DNA of 64,000 bases, from assembly GCA_905178155.1 (NCBI GenBank), contig CAJINV010000010.1:2402616-2466615 (forward strand). The letters are read 5' to 3'. A program made the position numbers and the translations under genes. Positions 24,801 to 38,000 of the stretch are shown piece by piece. The stretch comes from Amoebophrya sp. A120. Its lineage: Eukaryota; Sar; Dinophyceae; Syndiniales; Amoebophryaceae. The notes beneath the pieces are model-generated. The model was not told the origin of the DNA. It saw only the letters and a program-made list of their open reading frames with translations, and ran no database searches. Each line of letters opens with the position of its first letter. Position 1 is the first letter of the stretch.

Positions 24801-27800
24801 CTGCGGAGTGCAATTTGTCATGCGTGACTCCCAAAACTCCTAGGTTTGTGTTGCAAAATCCCCATCCTGACTCTGGTGTGGGGACGTTTTTACTCAGGAT
24901 AAAGTCATCGGTGTTCCTTGTGACATCGGGTAAAGGTTGTTCACACTCTGGAAAGCGCCAAAGTTGGGGAACAACCCGGAAGTGCTGCCCATAGCGCCGC
25001 CGTTGCCGTTAGATGTACCAGAGGCAGGGCCTGCCATGGGGGTCGCAAACGGGGCCGGGAAAGATGACCCATTGGTTATTCCCATGCCACCTGGAACAAA
25101 ACCACCGCCCATCATCTGGCTGGTGCTGTCCATCGGCAACCCCTGCGCGTTCAGAGGCGGCAGAGGCACCGGTGGTAACAGCGGCATCGGGGGAAGCGCT
25201 GGGACCTGCGGTATCGTACAACTACCGGGTTGAAAGCTCGCGGCATTCACGTTGAAGTTCGTTGCGGAGAGCTGCTGTTGTTGACCTTGTTGTTGTCCGG
25301 ATGTTGATATCCTGTGCAAAAGTATCGCGCTCGTAGTAATTGCAGTCACGCATTACAAGTTTTTTTCTCGAGGTAACTCCGCATTACAAATTTTATTTCT
25401 CATGCTGAGAGGATGAGGACTTGTCATGCATTTATACGAGTACGATACTTATTTTGCAGTTCATAGTTGAAAGTAGACCGTTTGTCGTGGTAACCGAGCT
25501 ACCGACAGACATGGTTGGCTGCAGCAGAATCCCGGATCCCAAGCCGCTGGTGAGGGAGCTGTTGCAGCTGTTCAGCGTGTATCCACTGCAAATATGTCTG
25601 GGTCTGGGAGATTGCGAGATTTGTCATGCCCGTCTGGCATGACTCTCAACTCTGTATTGCATGCATGCGAAGCGCTCCTCTTGTCTGTCATGCAAAAACG
25701 CAGTTTCTGATGCGGAGTGCGCAACTCTGAAGGACGCATAAACTTGTCATCTGGGCAGCGCATTACTGTGTGCTCACTACTCCCTTCTTTGCATCACAAC
25801 TTTCCAGACCCAGAGATATTTGCAATGCATAGCGTGTTTTGGAGCAACTGCATCCCGGGTGTCGGATTGTTGTTCATCTGCGACGCGGAATATAGATTGC
25901 AAAAATGTCTGGGTTTGGAAGAATGCAAGATTGTCATGCTTGTCTGGCATGACTCGAGAATCTGTATTGCATAGGCACGAAAAGGCCCTCTTGCCTGTCA
26001 TGCAAAAACGCAGTTTGCCATGCGGAATACGTAAGACATGGCAGCCAAGAAATTTGTCATGCATAGCTGCGTATTGCAGTGCGTCCAACCATCATTCACT
26101 TTTAGCATTACAAGTTTCCAGACCCAGACATATTTGCACTTGATACGGAACTAGACAACTGCGACTGCTGTTGCGCCGAGGCCATCTGCTGCTGCTGGGC
26201 CTGGGCCGATGTCGTCGTCGACACGCCTGGCGTCGTATCAAATGCAAAAATGTCTGGGTCTGGAAGATCTTGCAACTTTGTCATGCATGTCTTGCATGAC
26301 CCATGACTGTCTGTGATGCATGACCTAGCATCACAGATTTTTAGAACCCTTCCTGATGCGTATTTCGCATGAGAAATGCCGTTTCCGCGTAGCACAAACT
26401 GGACTCCTTTTGCTCGTGATGCAATACAGATTTTTTTACAATCCAAAGATAGCATCACAAGTTGCAACCTTGTTCCAGACCCAGACATTTTTGCAATCGA
26501 TACGTCGTTGCCTGCCCAACTGTCGCGTTGGCAGGCGTGTTGAGCCCGTTGCTGTTGGGACCCCCGAGGTTGCTCCCGAACTGGAGGTTGTTCCCACTAG
26601 CTGCACCACTCGCATTCGTTCCGTTCCCAAACCCGGAAATCGGGGTCAGAATCGGCGGCTTCACGGGGGTGTCGGGCCCCAGCATCGGGGTCGTCGTGTC
26701 GTCGTAATTGTTGTATCGCGAGGAAAAACTGTTTCGCTGTAAACTTGATGTGATGCAGAAAATGGATCGCAGAACTGTGTGTCATGCTACACACGCAAGA
26801 CAATGGATTTCTAGCTGTGTTTCCCCTTACGAACCCCGCATGACAGACTTTCAGTATCATGCGTAACAAACTTGTGATGCAGATTTTGCAAAATCACCAC
26901 AGCGAAACAGTTTTTTCGTGGGATATGTTGTACGCGGGCTTGATTCCGACGGATTGCGGGGTCCGTTTCGAGGCCGCGGTCGTCTGGAGGTTTTGCTCGG
27001 ACAAATTGTTATTTTCATCTCTGTTGTGTAGTGTCACCCCGGTGTTCCTCGGAGACAGAGTCTTGCTGTTGTTGTTCATACCAGCGTTAATACTATTTCC
27101 TTTTCCAAACCCCTTCGCGGGTGACTTCATGCCGTTTTTGCCGCCGAAATTCCTCGATCGGTTTGCGTATCAAAACGAAAAATCCCCCCTCCCCATATCA
27201 AAACGGAACTTCTGATGCTGGATCTGTGTACACAAATACGCTTTGCATTGCAGAAAGGCATTGCGGCCAGATCCCCAGCCTAGGTAGAGGCATCTGGGTC
27301 TAGTTGTTCAGCATTGCAACCGGCTGCCCTTTAGGGGCACCAGCATGACAAATCGCTTCCATAAACGCGCGGAAACTTCTGGACTTGTCTTCTTGCAAGA
27401 CAAATGTGATTTGTGACCACAAATCGGCAACACAAATTTGCAGAAACATACCTCTTCAATAGGGGGAGGGGGGGTTTTCCTCACAATATCGTGTTTTCCG
27501 TAATCACCGGGTGCTCGGTTACCTTCACGTGCAGCCTTTGGCACTCTAACCCACAAGACAGCTTGTAGTGCTTGTACTCCTGGAGCGTCAGCTGAATTAC
27601 GTCCATCGCCATCTTTTTTGCCTGCTGATACCCGTGCCAGCAGGTGCACGAGATGCAGAGGTGGAGAGGCTCGTCCGACTCCTTTTGCTCCTCGCCCTCC
27701 AAATACCCGGAATCCTTCCCGCGGAGACGAAGTTTCGAGCCGGTCTCCTGGACAATCAACTTCATGTTGGCGCCCTGCGGGTAGAAGAAGAATTTGCATG

Positions 27801-28958
27801 AAATAAATGCGGACGAAGCAATGATCTGCATCTGCTTCAAGAGAAATATGAAATTTGTCATGCTCGAAGTTGTCCCCAATATAGCAAAGAAATCTGTCAT
27901 GCACTCAAACACGAGTATGTAAGTACCTTGATCCCGATCAATTTCTTCGCGACGGAGAAGTTTTCTTCGTTCTGGAGCCCGATGTCAATGCGACAGGTGT
28001 ACTTGCGGTATGGTCGAGCATTCGGGTCATTCGGCTCGTGGCTGTTTTCAATCATGCGTTGCGTTACTTTTCAGCATCACAGACATGTTTCGTCATGCAC
28101 AAAAGCGCATATATAGAAAGTAAAACCCCAAATCGAAAATCCAAAGCGCATATATAGAAGCGGACAAATCGAAAATCCAAAGTCTGTCATGCAAATCAAT
28201 ACGTCCACACAACAAGGAATAAGAAGAACCAACATCAATAAATGATCCTCAACAATTGAAAAATACCCAACAACGGAGCCCAAATCCTGTTGGGCCCAGT
28301 ACACCATCAGTTTCCCCTCTTCTCCGTTCAGCGACTTCCCTCCTAACTCTCGGATAGCCTGGTTCGCATCGCAGGCATCGAGGAACCACACGGTCGCCGA
28401 GTCATATCCCACGAAAAAACTGCTTCACTGTGGTGATTTTGCAAGATCTGCATCACAACTTTGTTACACATGACACGGAAAATTTGCCATGCGCGCATTT
28501 CCCACGAGGAAAAACACGCTTTGAAACTCCAATGCTCTATGCAGGTGTAGCAAGACAAACACTTTGGCGCTTCGTTCTCTGCATCACAAGTTCACAGTGA
28601 AACAGTTTTTTCTGGCGATAAATCACCATCGGCCTGCACTTGCACCCCGGTGACGTAGCCGAACCTGATAGTGTTTGTATTGCGACAATCTGCATAGGGC
28701 ATGACGGTTGTGATGCATCTTCAGATCATAGCGCAATAGCACACGACAAAATGGATGTTTTCTACTCCAGGCCATTGAAATTTTAAAAAAACTTTTATAC
28801 CGTTGAAAGACTTTCTTCAAATCTGCTTCCGTGAAGCGGTAAGCGTAGCTGATGCCCTCCACATGAACGTTGATCGCTGAGCCTTTGGGAACAGGCACAG
28901 ACGCATCGACACCTTGGCCTAGGGCCTGGCTGGAATTAGTAAACTGCTGTTGAATCAT
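21881..28958 (-). CDS. RNA-binding protein with RRM and KH domains and low-complexity Gln/Asn/Ser/Pro region
   Basis: The start is ATG 28958 (MIQQQFTNSSQALGQ). The RRM spans 28900-28275: INVHVEGISYAYRFTEADL, FGYVTGVQVQADG, ATVWFLDACDANQAI. KH: CRIDIGLQNEENFSVAKKL, GIK joined across the ordinary intron 27926-27775 to GANMKLIVQETGSKLRLRG, then EQKESDEPLHL. A long Q/N/S/P-rich region (27167-23512) is cut by introners into small in-frame exons. The C-terminus has PTPTEIERLVEKRNEARR joined over the ordinary intron 23157-23005 to VGNYKEADAIRHELHQKGVA, resembling the helical hairpin at the end of cysteinyl-tRNA synthetases, then an RGG/YG-rich tail ending at 21881. By its domains it likely binds mRNA or pre-mRNA. 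Introns: C5, E2, E3, B18-B12, G3, A8, D2 plus ordinary introns at 22682-22494, 23157-23005, 27926-27775 and two near 28800-28665 and 28275-28070. Confidence 0.82.
22146..22415. mobile_element. Introner B12
   Basis: Family B arms, left arm slightly diverged. Repeat TGTTC/TGTCC. Last intron of the RRM-KH gene. Confidence 0.85.
23254..23511. mobile_element. Introner B13
   Basis: Family B arms with a duplicated TCTGCG/TCTGGG step. Direct repeat TGGCT. RRM-KH gene. Confidence 0.88.
23687..23951. mobile_element. Introner B14
   Basis: Family B arms. Direct repeat GGATT. RRM-KH gene. Confidence 0.9.
23982..24190. mobile_element. Introner D2
   Basis: Family D arms. Direct repeat GGCGA. RRM-KH gene. 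Confidence 0.9.
24336..24588. mobile_element. Introner B15
   Basis: Family B arms. Direct repeat GGTTC. RRM-KH gene. Confidence 0.9.
24623..24901. mobile_element. Introner A8
   Basis: Family A arms. Direct repeat AAGTC. RRM-KH gene. Interior nearly the same as A10. Confidence 0.9.
25309..25465. mobile_element. Introner G3
   Basis: Family G: TGCAAAAGTATCGCGCTCGT left, ACGAGTACGATACTTATTTTG right. Direct repeat GTTGA. RRM-KH gene. Confidence 0.9.
25580..25831. mobile_element. Introner B16
   Basis: Family B arms. Direct repeat GCGTG. RRM-KH gene. Confidence 0.9.
25891..26145. mobile_element. Introner B17
   Basis: Family B arms. Direct repeat CGGAA. RRM-KH gene. Confidence 0.9.
26236..26502. 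mobile_element. Introner B18
   Basis: Family B arms. Direct repeat CGTCG. RRM-KH gene. Confidence 0.9.
26714..26925. mobile_element. Introner E2
   Basis: Family E arms. Direct repeat TGTTG. RRM-KH gene. Confidence 0.9.
27168..27488. mobile_element. Introner C5
   Basis: Family C arms. Weak flanking repeat (GCG/TCG). RRM-KH gene, just after the KH domain. Confidence 0.85.
28405..28620. mobile_element. Introner E3
   Basis: Family E arms. Imperfect repeat AGTCA/AATCA. Splits the RRM. Confidence 0.87.
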
Positions 28959-30480
28959 TTTCAAAGAAAAAGGTAAAGAGAGAGAGAGAGTGAACAACAA
29001 TAAACAGGTTCTTTAATAGGGTCGTGGATAGTAAAATCGGGGTGGATTTAACACGTTTTTCTTCTTGGAAAAAGTTTTGTGTACAATTCTTACTTTCAGG
29101 GTAGTAGTGTGTAAATAGCTTTTCGAAAGTAGATACGTCGAGAATAAGTAGTTTCAAAATCGCCACCAGGGTCGTGGTTTTTTTCGAAAATAAGTGTTTG
29201 AGAAAGAAAAGTGCTTCTATCGGCCTTACTATCTTAAAAATATCTCGAAGACTTTTTTGTACAATACTTGTATCTTAGATAATCTATCGCCCGAGTCGTG
29301 TCTTCAAATCTTACAAGTATTACTTGTTTCTGAACTCAAGCTTTTCTCTTGTCTTTGTTCAGTTGTATCTTATTCAGTTTATTTGTGTGAAGATCTGGAG
29401 AAAATTTCTAGCGCTTTGGTAATAATAGACTGTTGAAGCGTGGTTCTTTTTTCACGTGGTATCAACAGCAAATATCCTCTTTTTCCAAAAAATCCAGTGC
29501 TCGACGTTGTCTATATGGAGTGAATCTGGATTTTGATAATCAGTAGTCTTACAAAGAAGTTTCTAGAACTTAAACGCACTGTTTGTCTGCCTAAAAAGCG
29601 AGAGTTATGTCTTCGAAGATATGATTGGTTTCGTGTAGTTTTCTTTTTTAGTAAGGCTTTTCGTGGATAAAAATATTCGTTGTATTTGGAGTTCTTGTCG
29701 ATTTTGTGTTTTTTTGATAGCGCTGCTTTCAGACGAATTAAGTACAGTAGGTACGAAGAGGATTCCAAAGACTGAACTAGAAATTCAAACTAGATTAATC
29801 AGACTAAAAACGCTCAAAACCTATACGATTTCTAAAATCCAAGTATGATAAAACAACTTGGGTCTAAAAGGCGCAATATGATCGGCGAGAGTTTCAATAT
29901 CCAATAAGCTAGTCGAATTAGTTTAGTGTTTGAGCCTCACCAATGAATTCAATGCAATATGCAAGTGCAAATGCAACGACCACTGTTACCTGTTTATTTT
30001 TTTTTGGGAGATGAAATAAATTTCGATAACAAGTACTTCAATGCGACGTCTCACTTCAGCTGCTAAAAGTGCTTTGTCAAATTAAGGAAAAATGTGCAGG
30101 AGCGACCTGATTTTTACTCTACCAAATGTAAAAACTCGATCGCCAATTGTTCAAGTGTGGGTTTTTTCTGCCGAGCGATTTATTTCAGCGGTATAATTTT
30201 GGATCTAGGGGTTCAAACAATTCTCTAACAGGGTTTGCAATTCTTCGAATTTAGGGATCAAAACAGAACGTCTAATTGGTTGCAAACAAAAACTTCGAAT
30301 TTTTATCGCTGTGGTTGCAAGGCAGGAACTGTTTTTTTGTGTTTTTTTTGTGATCAACATCATGAAGCTGGATCATTGTCGGATCGACGTTTCAGATGTG
30401 ATCCTATATTGCAATGATTTCGAGATCTATTTCCGAACTTGCGACAGTCACCGAGGCCGCTCTGGAGTGTGACACGCGGA
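28959..30480. other. AT-rich intergenic region
   Basis: There are long T/A runs, no introner and no convincing exon. It includes the upstream region of the RRM-KH gene. Confidence 0.5.
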
Positions 30481-30486
30481 ATGTTT

Positions 30487-31010
30487 TCAGTACACTAGTA
30501 CTTGATGCGTCGTGTTCAGACATTTTACTAAGTAGTCTACCACATCAGGTTTTTTTTCACTTTCGCACCACTTGAACGGATCATTTTTTAGCTGCGCGAC
30601 CGATTCTTCGCACCATTTTCTCAGACCGATTTGAATGTGCATCGTGGTCCGCGGGATTGAAAAGAACAAAAGACTAAAATGAATGGGGTTCTTGTACTAG
30701 CCGTCGTCGATAGTATAACACCGGTACAAATTCGAACAGCAACTTCTTGTAGTTTGTCAACATGAAGTGCGCAAGCTGCAAAAAAGGTTTTTTTGCGAGC
30801 GCGACGTGGGTGTCGCCACCAGGTAAGAAAAGTCCCAAACCAATCGATGTTTCTTGATAAGTACACTGTACTAGTACTTACTCAATTTGATACAAATCCA
30901 GTTTGTCGCTAAATATTAAAACCTGCGTAGTTGTAAGCCGTGTCAGGGGGGCGGCCTTCGTGGTCAGCCACTCGTGTAGTTGAAAAGGTTCTTCTTGCGC
31001 GCAGTCACGG
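30487..31010 (-). CDS. Possible exons of a small unknown gene
   Basis: On the minus strand, 31010-30880 reads openly as EEPFQLHEWLTTKAAPL, RLTTTQVLIFSDKLDLYQI and then meets a textbook donor GTAAGTACTAG. Downstream blocks include an open stretch with LAHFMLTNYKKLLFEFVPV and, in another frame, IGLRKWCEESVAQLKNDPF ending near 30487. I could not join these blocks into one convincing protein, since every acceptor I tried shifts frame or needs an intron under 30 nt. A further block at about 31830-31560 (CIDLEAAEGCDWF then GTAAGTACTTCC; later ALLYFEQLHRVLHFS stop) may be the same or a neighbouring gene. No introner lies here. No function is proposed. Confidence 0.3.
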
Positions 31011-32006
31011 CTTGACGGCGCTTCTGCGCCAAAGTAATCACTCTTTATTCACCACGGGGGGGGGGAATGCAATGTCGCTTCTTCCCGGAGGTAAGACTAC
31101 CTTCCCCGGGCCCTAGAATTATTCCAGGGTCGTACAGAAATCGATCGAATCGATCTTGAATAAAAGCATGACACACAGCTTTTCTTTTGTGAAAGAAGTC
31201 GCCAGTGTATCATCTATCCGAGAAAGAGAATAAACCATTTCACGTCATAAGAGGACAGATAGGATTGTTGTGTTCCAAATACTAGCAAACAAGTTCGTTG
31301 GGAAAGAAGTTTCGCTGTAAAAAAGTCATTTAATGGCCAGGACGCAGCCATACCCTGCGCAGCACTTTTGCACGCAGCGAAGCGGACTTCATCGAACCAG
31401 CGGCACGACTAGTAGAGGAAAGTACAACTTAGCCACTTCTACTTTGTTAGATATACCAGAATGGTGGTGGACCACTTTTTTTTCGACCTGCCAGTCCCGA
31501 ATCCATCAGGTCTGGCTGTGCCCAGTTATTTCAGGAAAAATGCAGAACGCGGTGGAGCTGCTCAAAGTACAATAACGCACTGAGAAAGTAGTAGTAGAAT
31601 CATCACATTACTTACGCATGAAGCCAAATTCTAGATTTCTCCAGACCCCATGCGGTGCTGTGTGACAGTAGGCAGCGAAAATGCACACCAGCACAGCCAC
31701 TCTAGAAGTTGCAATCTTTTTTGTGCTGGATAACGAACACGGAAGTACTTACGAACCAGTCGCACCCTTCCGCTGCTTCCAAATCGATGCACAGTTTTGA
31801 AGGTACAAAAGAGGACCACTTTATTTGACAGAGACGAAGTTTCTTTCCAAATTAATGCACCATGATGTCGTGATACAGCTAAAAACTAAAACTTGCTCGA
31901 CTTAGGACGCGTCCTTGTTCATCTTTATGCTATTTTATTTCTTTACTAACGTCGGGAGTTTATTTTTACCTTCAATGCAGAACTACGTAGTCGTAAGTAC
32001 CTACCA

Positions 32007-35000
32007 TCAGGCCTCTATCCTCCGTACGCGTTCCCTCTCCTGCCCACCGCGGCCCTTCGGCGTGGCAAAAATGCCGCACTTCTGCAAGTAGTACGCCGCT
32101 GCAACCGCCAAGGCTTTGTGTATCCCACAGAAAAAAGCTGGCAGGGCATATTTGTAATGCCAAAACAAACACACAGAAAAATCTCTCATGGGCGGCCTCA
32201 TAGCATGCTGTTTAGGATACGCAATACAGATTTTTTTGTGTATTTATTTTTGCATTACAAATGTGACCTGCCAGCTTTTTTCTGTGGGATATTGTGCGCC
32301 GTTTGCTCGAAGGCCGCGGGTTTTACCTTTTCTACCAGAAACTTCTCGTCGATTTTGTACCATTCGACAAGCTCGACTAGCCGCTCACAAATCGTCTGTT
32401 TCAGCTGGCAGTGGTGCGGAAAGTGGGAGAGTTCGTACAAGTGCAGGACAATTTTCATCCGCGGCTTGAAGAATTCCTCCAGAAACTCCTCCTGGGATCT
32501 CGTCAGCCGGTTCTCACTGGAAAAATTCATCGAGTCAACGGTCGACGCGGTCGTGCACCAGTCTTCTTTCAGTTTGATTTATCAAGTGCAAATATGTCTG
32601 GGTCTCCTGGAAGGGTGCATGTTTGTCATGCTTGTCTGGCATGACTCTGAAATCTGTCACGCACGTTACCCAAGAGCCCCATTTTTCTGTCATGCAGAAA
32701 CGCAGTTTTTCATGCAGAATAGGCAACACCTAAAAGCCCAGGGACTTGTCATGCTGCGCCAGCACTTGGGGCCTCCTCATGATACGCCACCCAGCATCGC
32801 AAGTTTCCAGACCCAGACACTTCTGCATTCGATATGATTTTCGCGATGTCGATTAAGCAGTGAAACGCGCCTTCCGCCTGTTCCCAGGGATGTTATGGAA
32901 GCAAAAAACTGTGTGAGTGTAACTTTTTTGCAGGAACAGCATCACAGATTTGCTTTGCATGACAGAAAACCTGTCATGCGTAGCTAGTATGCGAAAACAC
33001 GTATTGAAATAGCCTCTGATGCAAATCCGGCATGACAAGTGTAACTGTATTGCAACACCTGCAAGACAAAGTTACACTTACACAGTTTTTTTCTTGCATA
33101 GCTGTAACACTCCGTGCACCGTGCAGTTCATGCAGCCGCCCTTGTCCCGGAACTTTTTGAAGTTCCGCGGCGCCACGGACCCGCAAGAATACATGGTGGC
33201 GTCGTCGAACCTGGGTCGTAGGGTTGGTTTTATTCATGATTTTCGGCTATAACAAGATCAAGAAGAAGTTGATAACTCCATGCAGCATGACAAAAAGTGT
33301 TGATGAAAAAACAACACTACATGTCCTCCTGTTGTACCTTGGATCTTTCTCCAATTTCCCCAGCCCGTCCTTATCGTCCAATTTATATTCCCGTCTCCTC
33401 AACGGGACGGAGAACGGCCTGTGGACCGAAAAAACTGCGTTAGTGTACGTGTCTTCGGGTGACAGCATGACAAATCTGTTCTGCATGACGAAGAAATCCT
33501 GTCATGCACAGATAGTACGTGAAAACACGTTTATGAAATAGGACGTCATGGTTGGCTAGCATGACAAGTGTAAAAGTGTGGCATGCTTTGCATGACAGAC
33601 TTACACTTACACAGATTTTTCCTTGCATACGGCCCGGAGGGGGTGTACTGCGCGAAGTTTTTTGAATCCATGGGTTGGTCCTCCCCATTCTTCAGGAACG
33701 TGTCCAATCCCGGAAATTTGTATCGGTCCTGCTCCTTCTCCGGCTCAAATCCGTGGTTCATGCTGTCGTTTAGCGTGGTCAGGGTTCGCAAATCGCCCGT
33801 AAAAATCTCGTCCACCTTTTCGTACAGGCAGAGAACGATGGCGAGCGCTTCCCCCGCGTTCTTTCGCAGGCAGTTGATGTTGTCCCCGATCGCGAAGATC
33901 AACAATTTCAGCAACCGATCCAAATGCAAACATGTCTGGGTCTGGAAGAATGCTGGAGATTGCGAGGCAGATTTTGCATGACCCATGACGTCTGCGATGC
34001 ATGCTGTAGCATCACAGATTCTGCAAGGGCTTCCTGATGCCCATACCGCATGGGAAATGCCCTCTCTCCGTAGCAAAAACTGGACCTTTTTTGCTCTTCG
34101 CGCAATACAGATTGTATGTAGAGTCCAGAGGTAGCATCACAGGTTGCATCCCTCCAGACCCAGACATATTTGCGTTTGATACAGCCGATCCAAGTGCGGC
34201 CGCATCTCCTCCGGGAAGGCGGACGCGAGTTTATTGTGAGGAAAAATCCCCCCTCCCCATATCGAAAACGCGTGCTTTTCAAAATTTGTGATGCTGCTTT
34301 GTGGTCACAAATCGCGTCTGTCTTGCAAAAAAGCAAAGCCAGAGCTTCCGCCGCATCTCGCAGGCGCTTTGTAGTGCTGCTGCGCCAATGGGGCAGACCT
34401 CTGCCATGCTAAATGACTACCTGAAGCCACCCCTTTCCGGGCTTTGTATAATCTGCCTGCAGTGCTCCGCTGCAAGACAAAGCTGATTTGTGTACGCAAA
34501 CACAGCAGCACAGACTTCCCTTTCGATATGGGGAGGGGGAATTTTTCATTTTGATAGAGTTTGGCCGCGGCGAGACAAGCGTGGTCACGAACGGGCCAGG
34601 ATTCGTCTTCGAGGGAAGACAAGACCGCGAGGATGAGCATGTCGATACGACGGAATACTTGCAGGGAGGTAGAAGTTTTCGTTGGTGATGTTGTTGATAC
34701 AGAGGAAGTACCAGTAGAACCACCAGCACCGGTCGCATGATCCGGCTTTTTGATGCCTCCCCCCACTGCTGCTGCTGTTCCTCTTCCTTCGCCCAGCATG
34801 AACTGGAAATTTTCCTTGCGAAAATCCGGCGCGGACTGGCTGGCGACTAGAACGGGGGAAGTGAATTTTTCCAGAAATTTATCCTATAGTAAAAACGTCC
34901 CCACCCCATAGCCAAGTTGGTAAATCTGCAACACAAATCGCTTCGCTTTGGGAGTTATGCATGACAAGCTTGTTCCGTCTGTAGTGTAGTGCTGTTTAGC

Positions 35001-38000
35001 AAGGACAGCCGCATCACAAAGACGCCTTCTTATCGTGTTTACAGCATTACAAATGTCAGAAATTGACTACAGATGCCTCTCATGGGGATGGGCATTACAG
35101 ACATTTCTGTAGATGCGAATATGCATGACAACTAAGGTGTGGGGACGTTTTTACATAGGATAGAAATGCTTTTTGTTCCGCACATCCACCGCTACCCGGT
35201 CCGCCAGCTCCAAGATGCATTTTATCGAAAGGAAACGCCCCCCCCCTGCTGATATTGCAAAGGAAACTTCTGTTGCTGATTTTGCGTACACAAATCCGCT
35301 TTGTCTTGCAGTGAGACACAAATGAAGCAGCTGTGTCCTGCAATAGAGACAGGATTTGTGGCCACGAATCAGCATCACAAATTTTCAGCAGCATACATTT
35401 TCAGTATGGGGAGGGGGGCCTTGTCCTCACAATACATTTGCACGCCGCTTCTCGGACCGCGTGGTTGGGCGCGTTCGTGGAGTCGCAGTAGGCGTCGGTT
35501 ATCTCGTCGAGTACCTCCAAAATCAGCGGAATTCCGCCAAAAGGGTTCAGGATCTTCCAGTTTTCCTGGCTGTACAGCCTCACCCCCTCCGCGACGTAGT
35601 GGCGGTTCAGACACAGATATCGCAGGAAAAAAGTGCTACACTTACACACATAGTCTATGCAGGCCAAGCAAGACAGACAAGCTCTGTCAACATGCCGGAT
35701 ATGCATAGGAGCCTCGTTTCGTCGGTGTTTTATTCCCGTAGGGTTTCTGCATGACAAGTTTTCTCTCTCATGCCGAGAAATTTGTGTTGCAGTTGCTGAA
35801 TTCACTACTACAAATTTGTAACTGTAACACTTTTTTCGTGGGATAACATAAACGGGGCAAATAGCTTGATGTGGGACTTGATTTTGTTTTTCATATCCTG
35901 TTGCTGCGTCGAACTGTCGGGAGCGCTAGTGCAAGAACTCCGCATCGCTGGCGGTAATTGCAAATTCTCCGCGTCTTCTCGTCTGACCGCGTTTTGGTTA
36001 TCAAATGCAAAAATGTCTGGGTCTGGAAACTTGTGATGCAAGGAAGGGAATATTGATCACACTGTAATGCGCACCCCAGCATGACAAGTTCTTCCGTGGT
36101 TCAGAGTTGCGCAATCCGCATGAGAAACTGCGTTTTCGCAAGACAGACAAGAGGACCTCTTCGCGGGCACGCAATACAGAGTTTAGAGTCATGCCAGACT
36201 AGCATGACAAATCTCGCAATCTCCCAGACCCAGACATATTTGCAGTTCATATTGGTATTGAACGAACAATTTGTGCTCCATCATCGCTCGGACGGCTTTC
36301 GAAGCGGCGTATTTCACTTGCGACCAGTTGTCCTGCAACCCGTAGGTCACCGCCTGGGCCAGGGAGGTTCGCAGGTCCGATAAGAGTGGGATCAAATCTG
36401 CAAAACACAAAAACGCGTATTCCCTCACAAACCGATTACTGTGCTCCACGCACTGAAGCAGGAAATATTCCACGGAAAAAGGGACCTGCTGGATCACCGG
36501 TTCTGGTGGCTTTGAGGTCGTATTGATGTTGTTCCCTGCAGGACTCGATTCGCACTGCACCAGGAAAGATTGGATCGAAGGGATACCAGAAGATGTTGCT
36601 CCACCACCTGTTCTCACCATTTGCAAGACAAATTCCGTCGTGGTTTTCGTCGGCTTGGAGCCCTGTCGGTACTGTAAATCGTTATACCCCCCGACCTATG
36701 GATTGCAAATATCCCTCGATGTCTGGAAGAATACAAACTTGTGATGCGCATTGCAGAACACAGAAAGATCTCTCATGCATAGGTAGCAAAGGCTGGCCAC
36801 TTTCTGTCACCCAAGTGGGGCGACCTTTGTTGTTGGCGAAATGTCCCAGTATGCTGCAGTGGCCGTGAACACAATAGCGAAATAAGAAGTAGATGGTGGT
36901 TGGTAGGTGGTTGCACGTTGTGCGTTGGTGGTTTATTCTTGCATGACAAATGTTACTTGACTCAAGGGCCCTGATAGTGCATTGATTGTTCATTCGGTTT
37001 CTTCATGTGTTGAGATGTTTCGTCATTGGATTATAGGTGGTAGATCTAAGATTTCCTATGATTTAGTTTCTATCTCTCACATAATTTGAGTAGTCAGGCT
37101 CTGTATCCGATCATTAGATTTAAGCTCTCACTTGATTACCGATCGTATAGTTAGTTCAGATTTGGATCACGACATTCTGGCTGAATACTGGAACGGGTAT
37201 TTTTCCGATCCAAACATCCCGCCTATGTCGTATCCAACATCTGCTCGGTAAGTGTATAAAACTTGTAAAGTTTTTTGTTGTAAATTTTAGTAAATAAATG
37301 CGTAAAATTTTCGTAAAGTTCCAGAAAATTCCATTTGTAAAATTTGTCATAAATATGCAAGATTTACTGTAACTGTCATGCCAAAATTGGTTTTCCTACT
37401 TTCCAAAATACTTCCCGCCTGTTACTGGATTAAGGTGATTTCTTAATTTTACAAACTACGTTTTTACTACTTGTACTCTAATTCTACTGCTTTACTGCTA
37501 AAATCATACACGCACTGTAAATCATACATAAACTCGAATCATTAGTAAAGTAAACTGATCAACCGGCCTTGATGCTGGTACTCGCATCGGAAGATAGCAA
37601 CTCCTTCACATACTATAGACTTGAAATCTCGATTGACATTTTGAGGCACGCGAGGCAATTTTTACGGCGCAATTTCAATTTGAAGCTGTTTCAAACCGCG
37701 ATGAAATTCTTCACCAGAGCAAACTTTGGTAAGAATATTCGCCCGGTTTGCATTGCTTGAAACTTGAATTGGCTCTACAGTCCCTTTTTCGGTTAAATCT
37801 TTCACATAGAGATCACGGATCTCCATATGTTTTAGCTTGGCAGGGATGCCAGCAGCTCCTACCGTGATTTTACACGCGGCAGAATTGTCACCCGAAATCG
37901 GTAGCGGAAGTTCAATTCTCTCGAAAGTGAATTGACTTAATGTCTCCCAGATCGATTGACAAAACATGTAAATCCGTAGTGCTGCTTTAGCAGTTTCACC

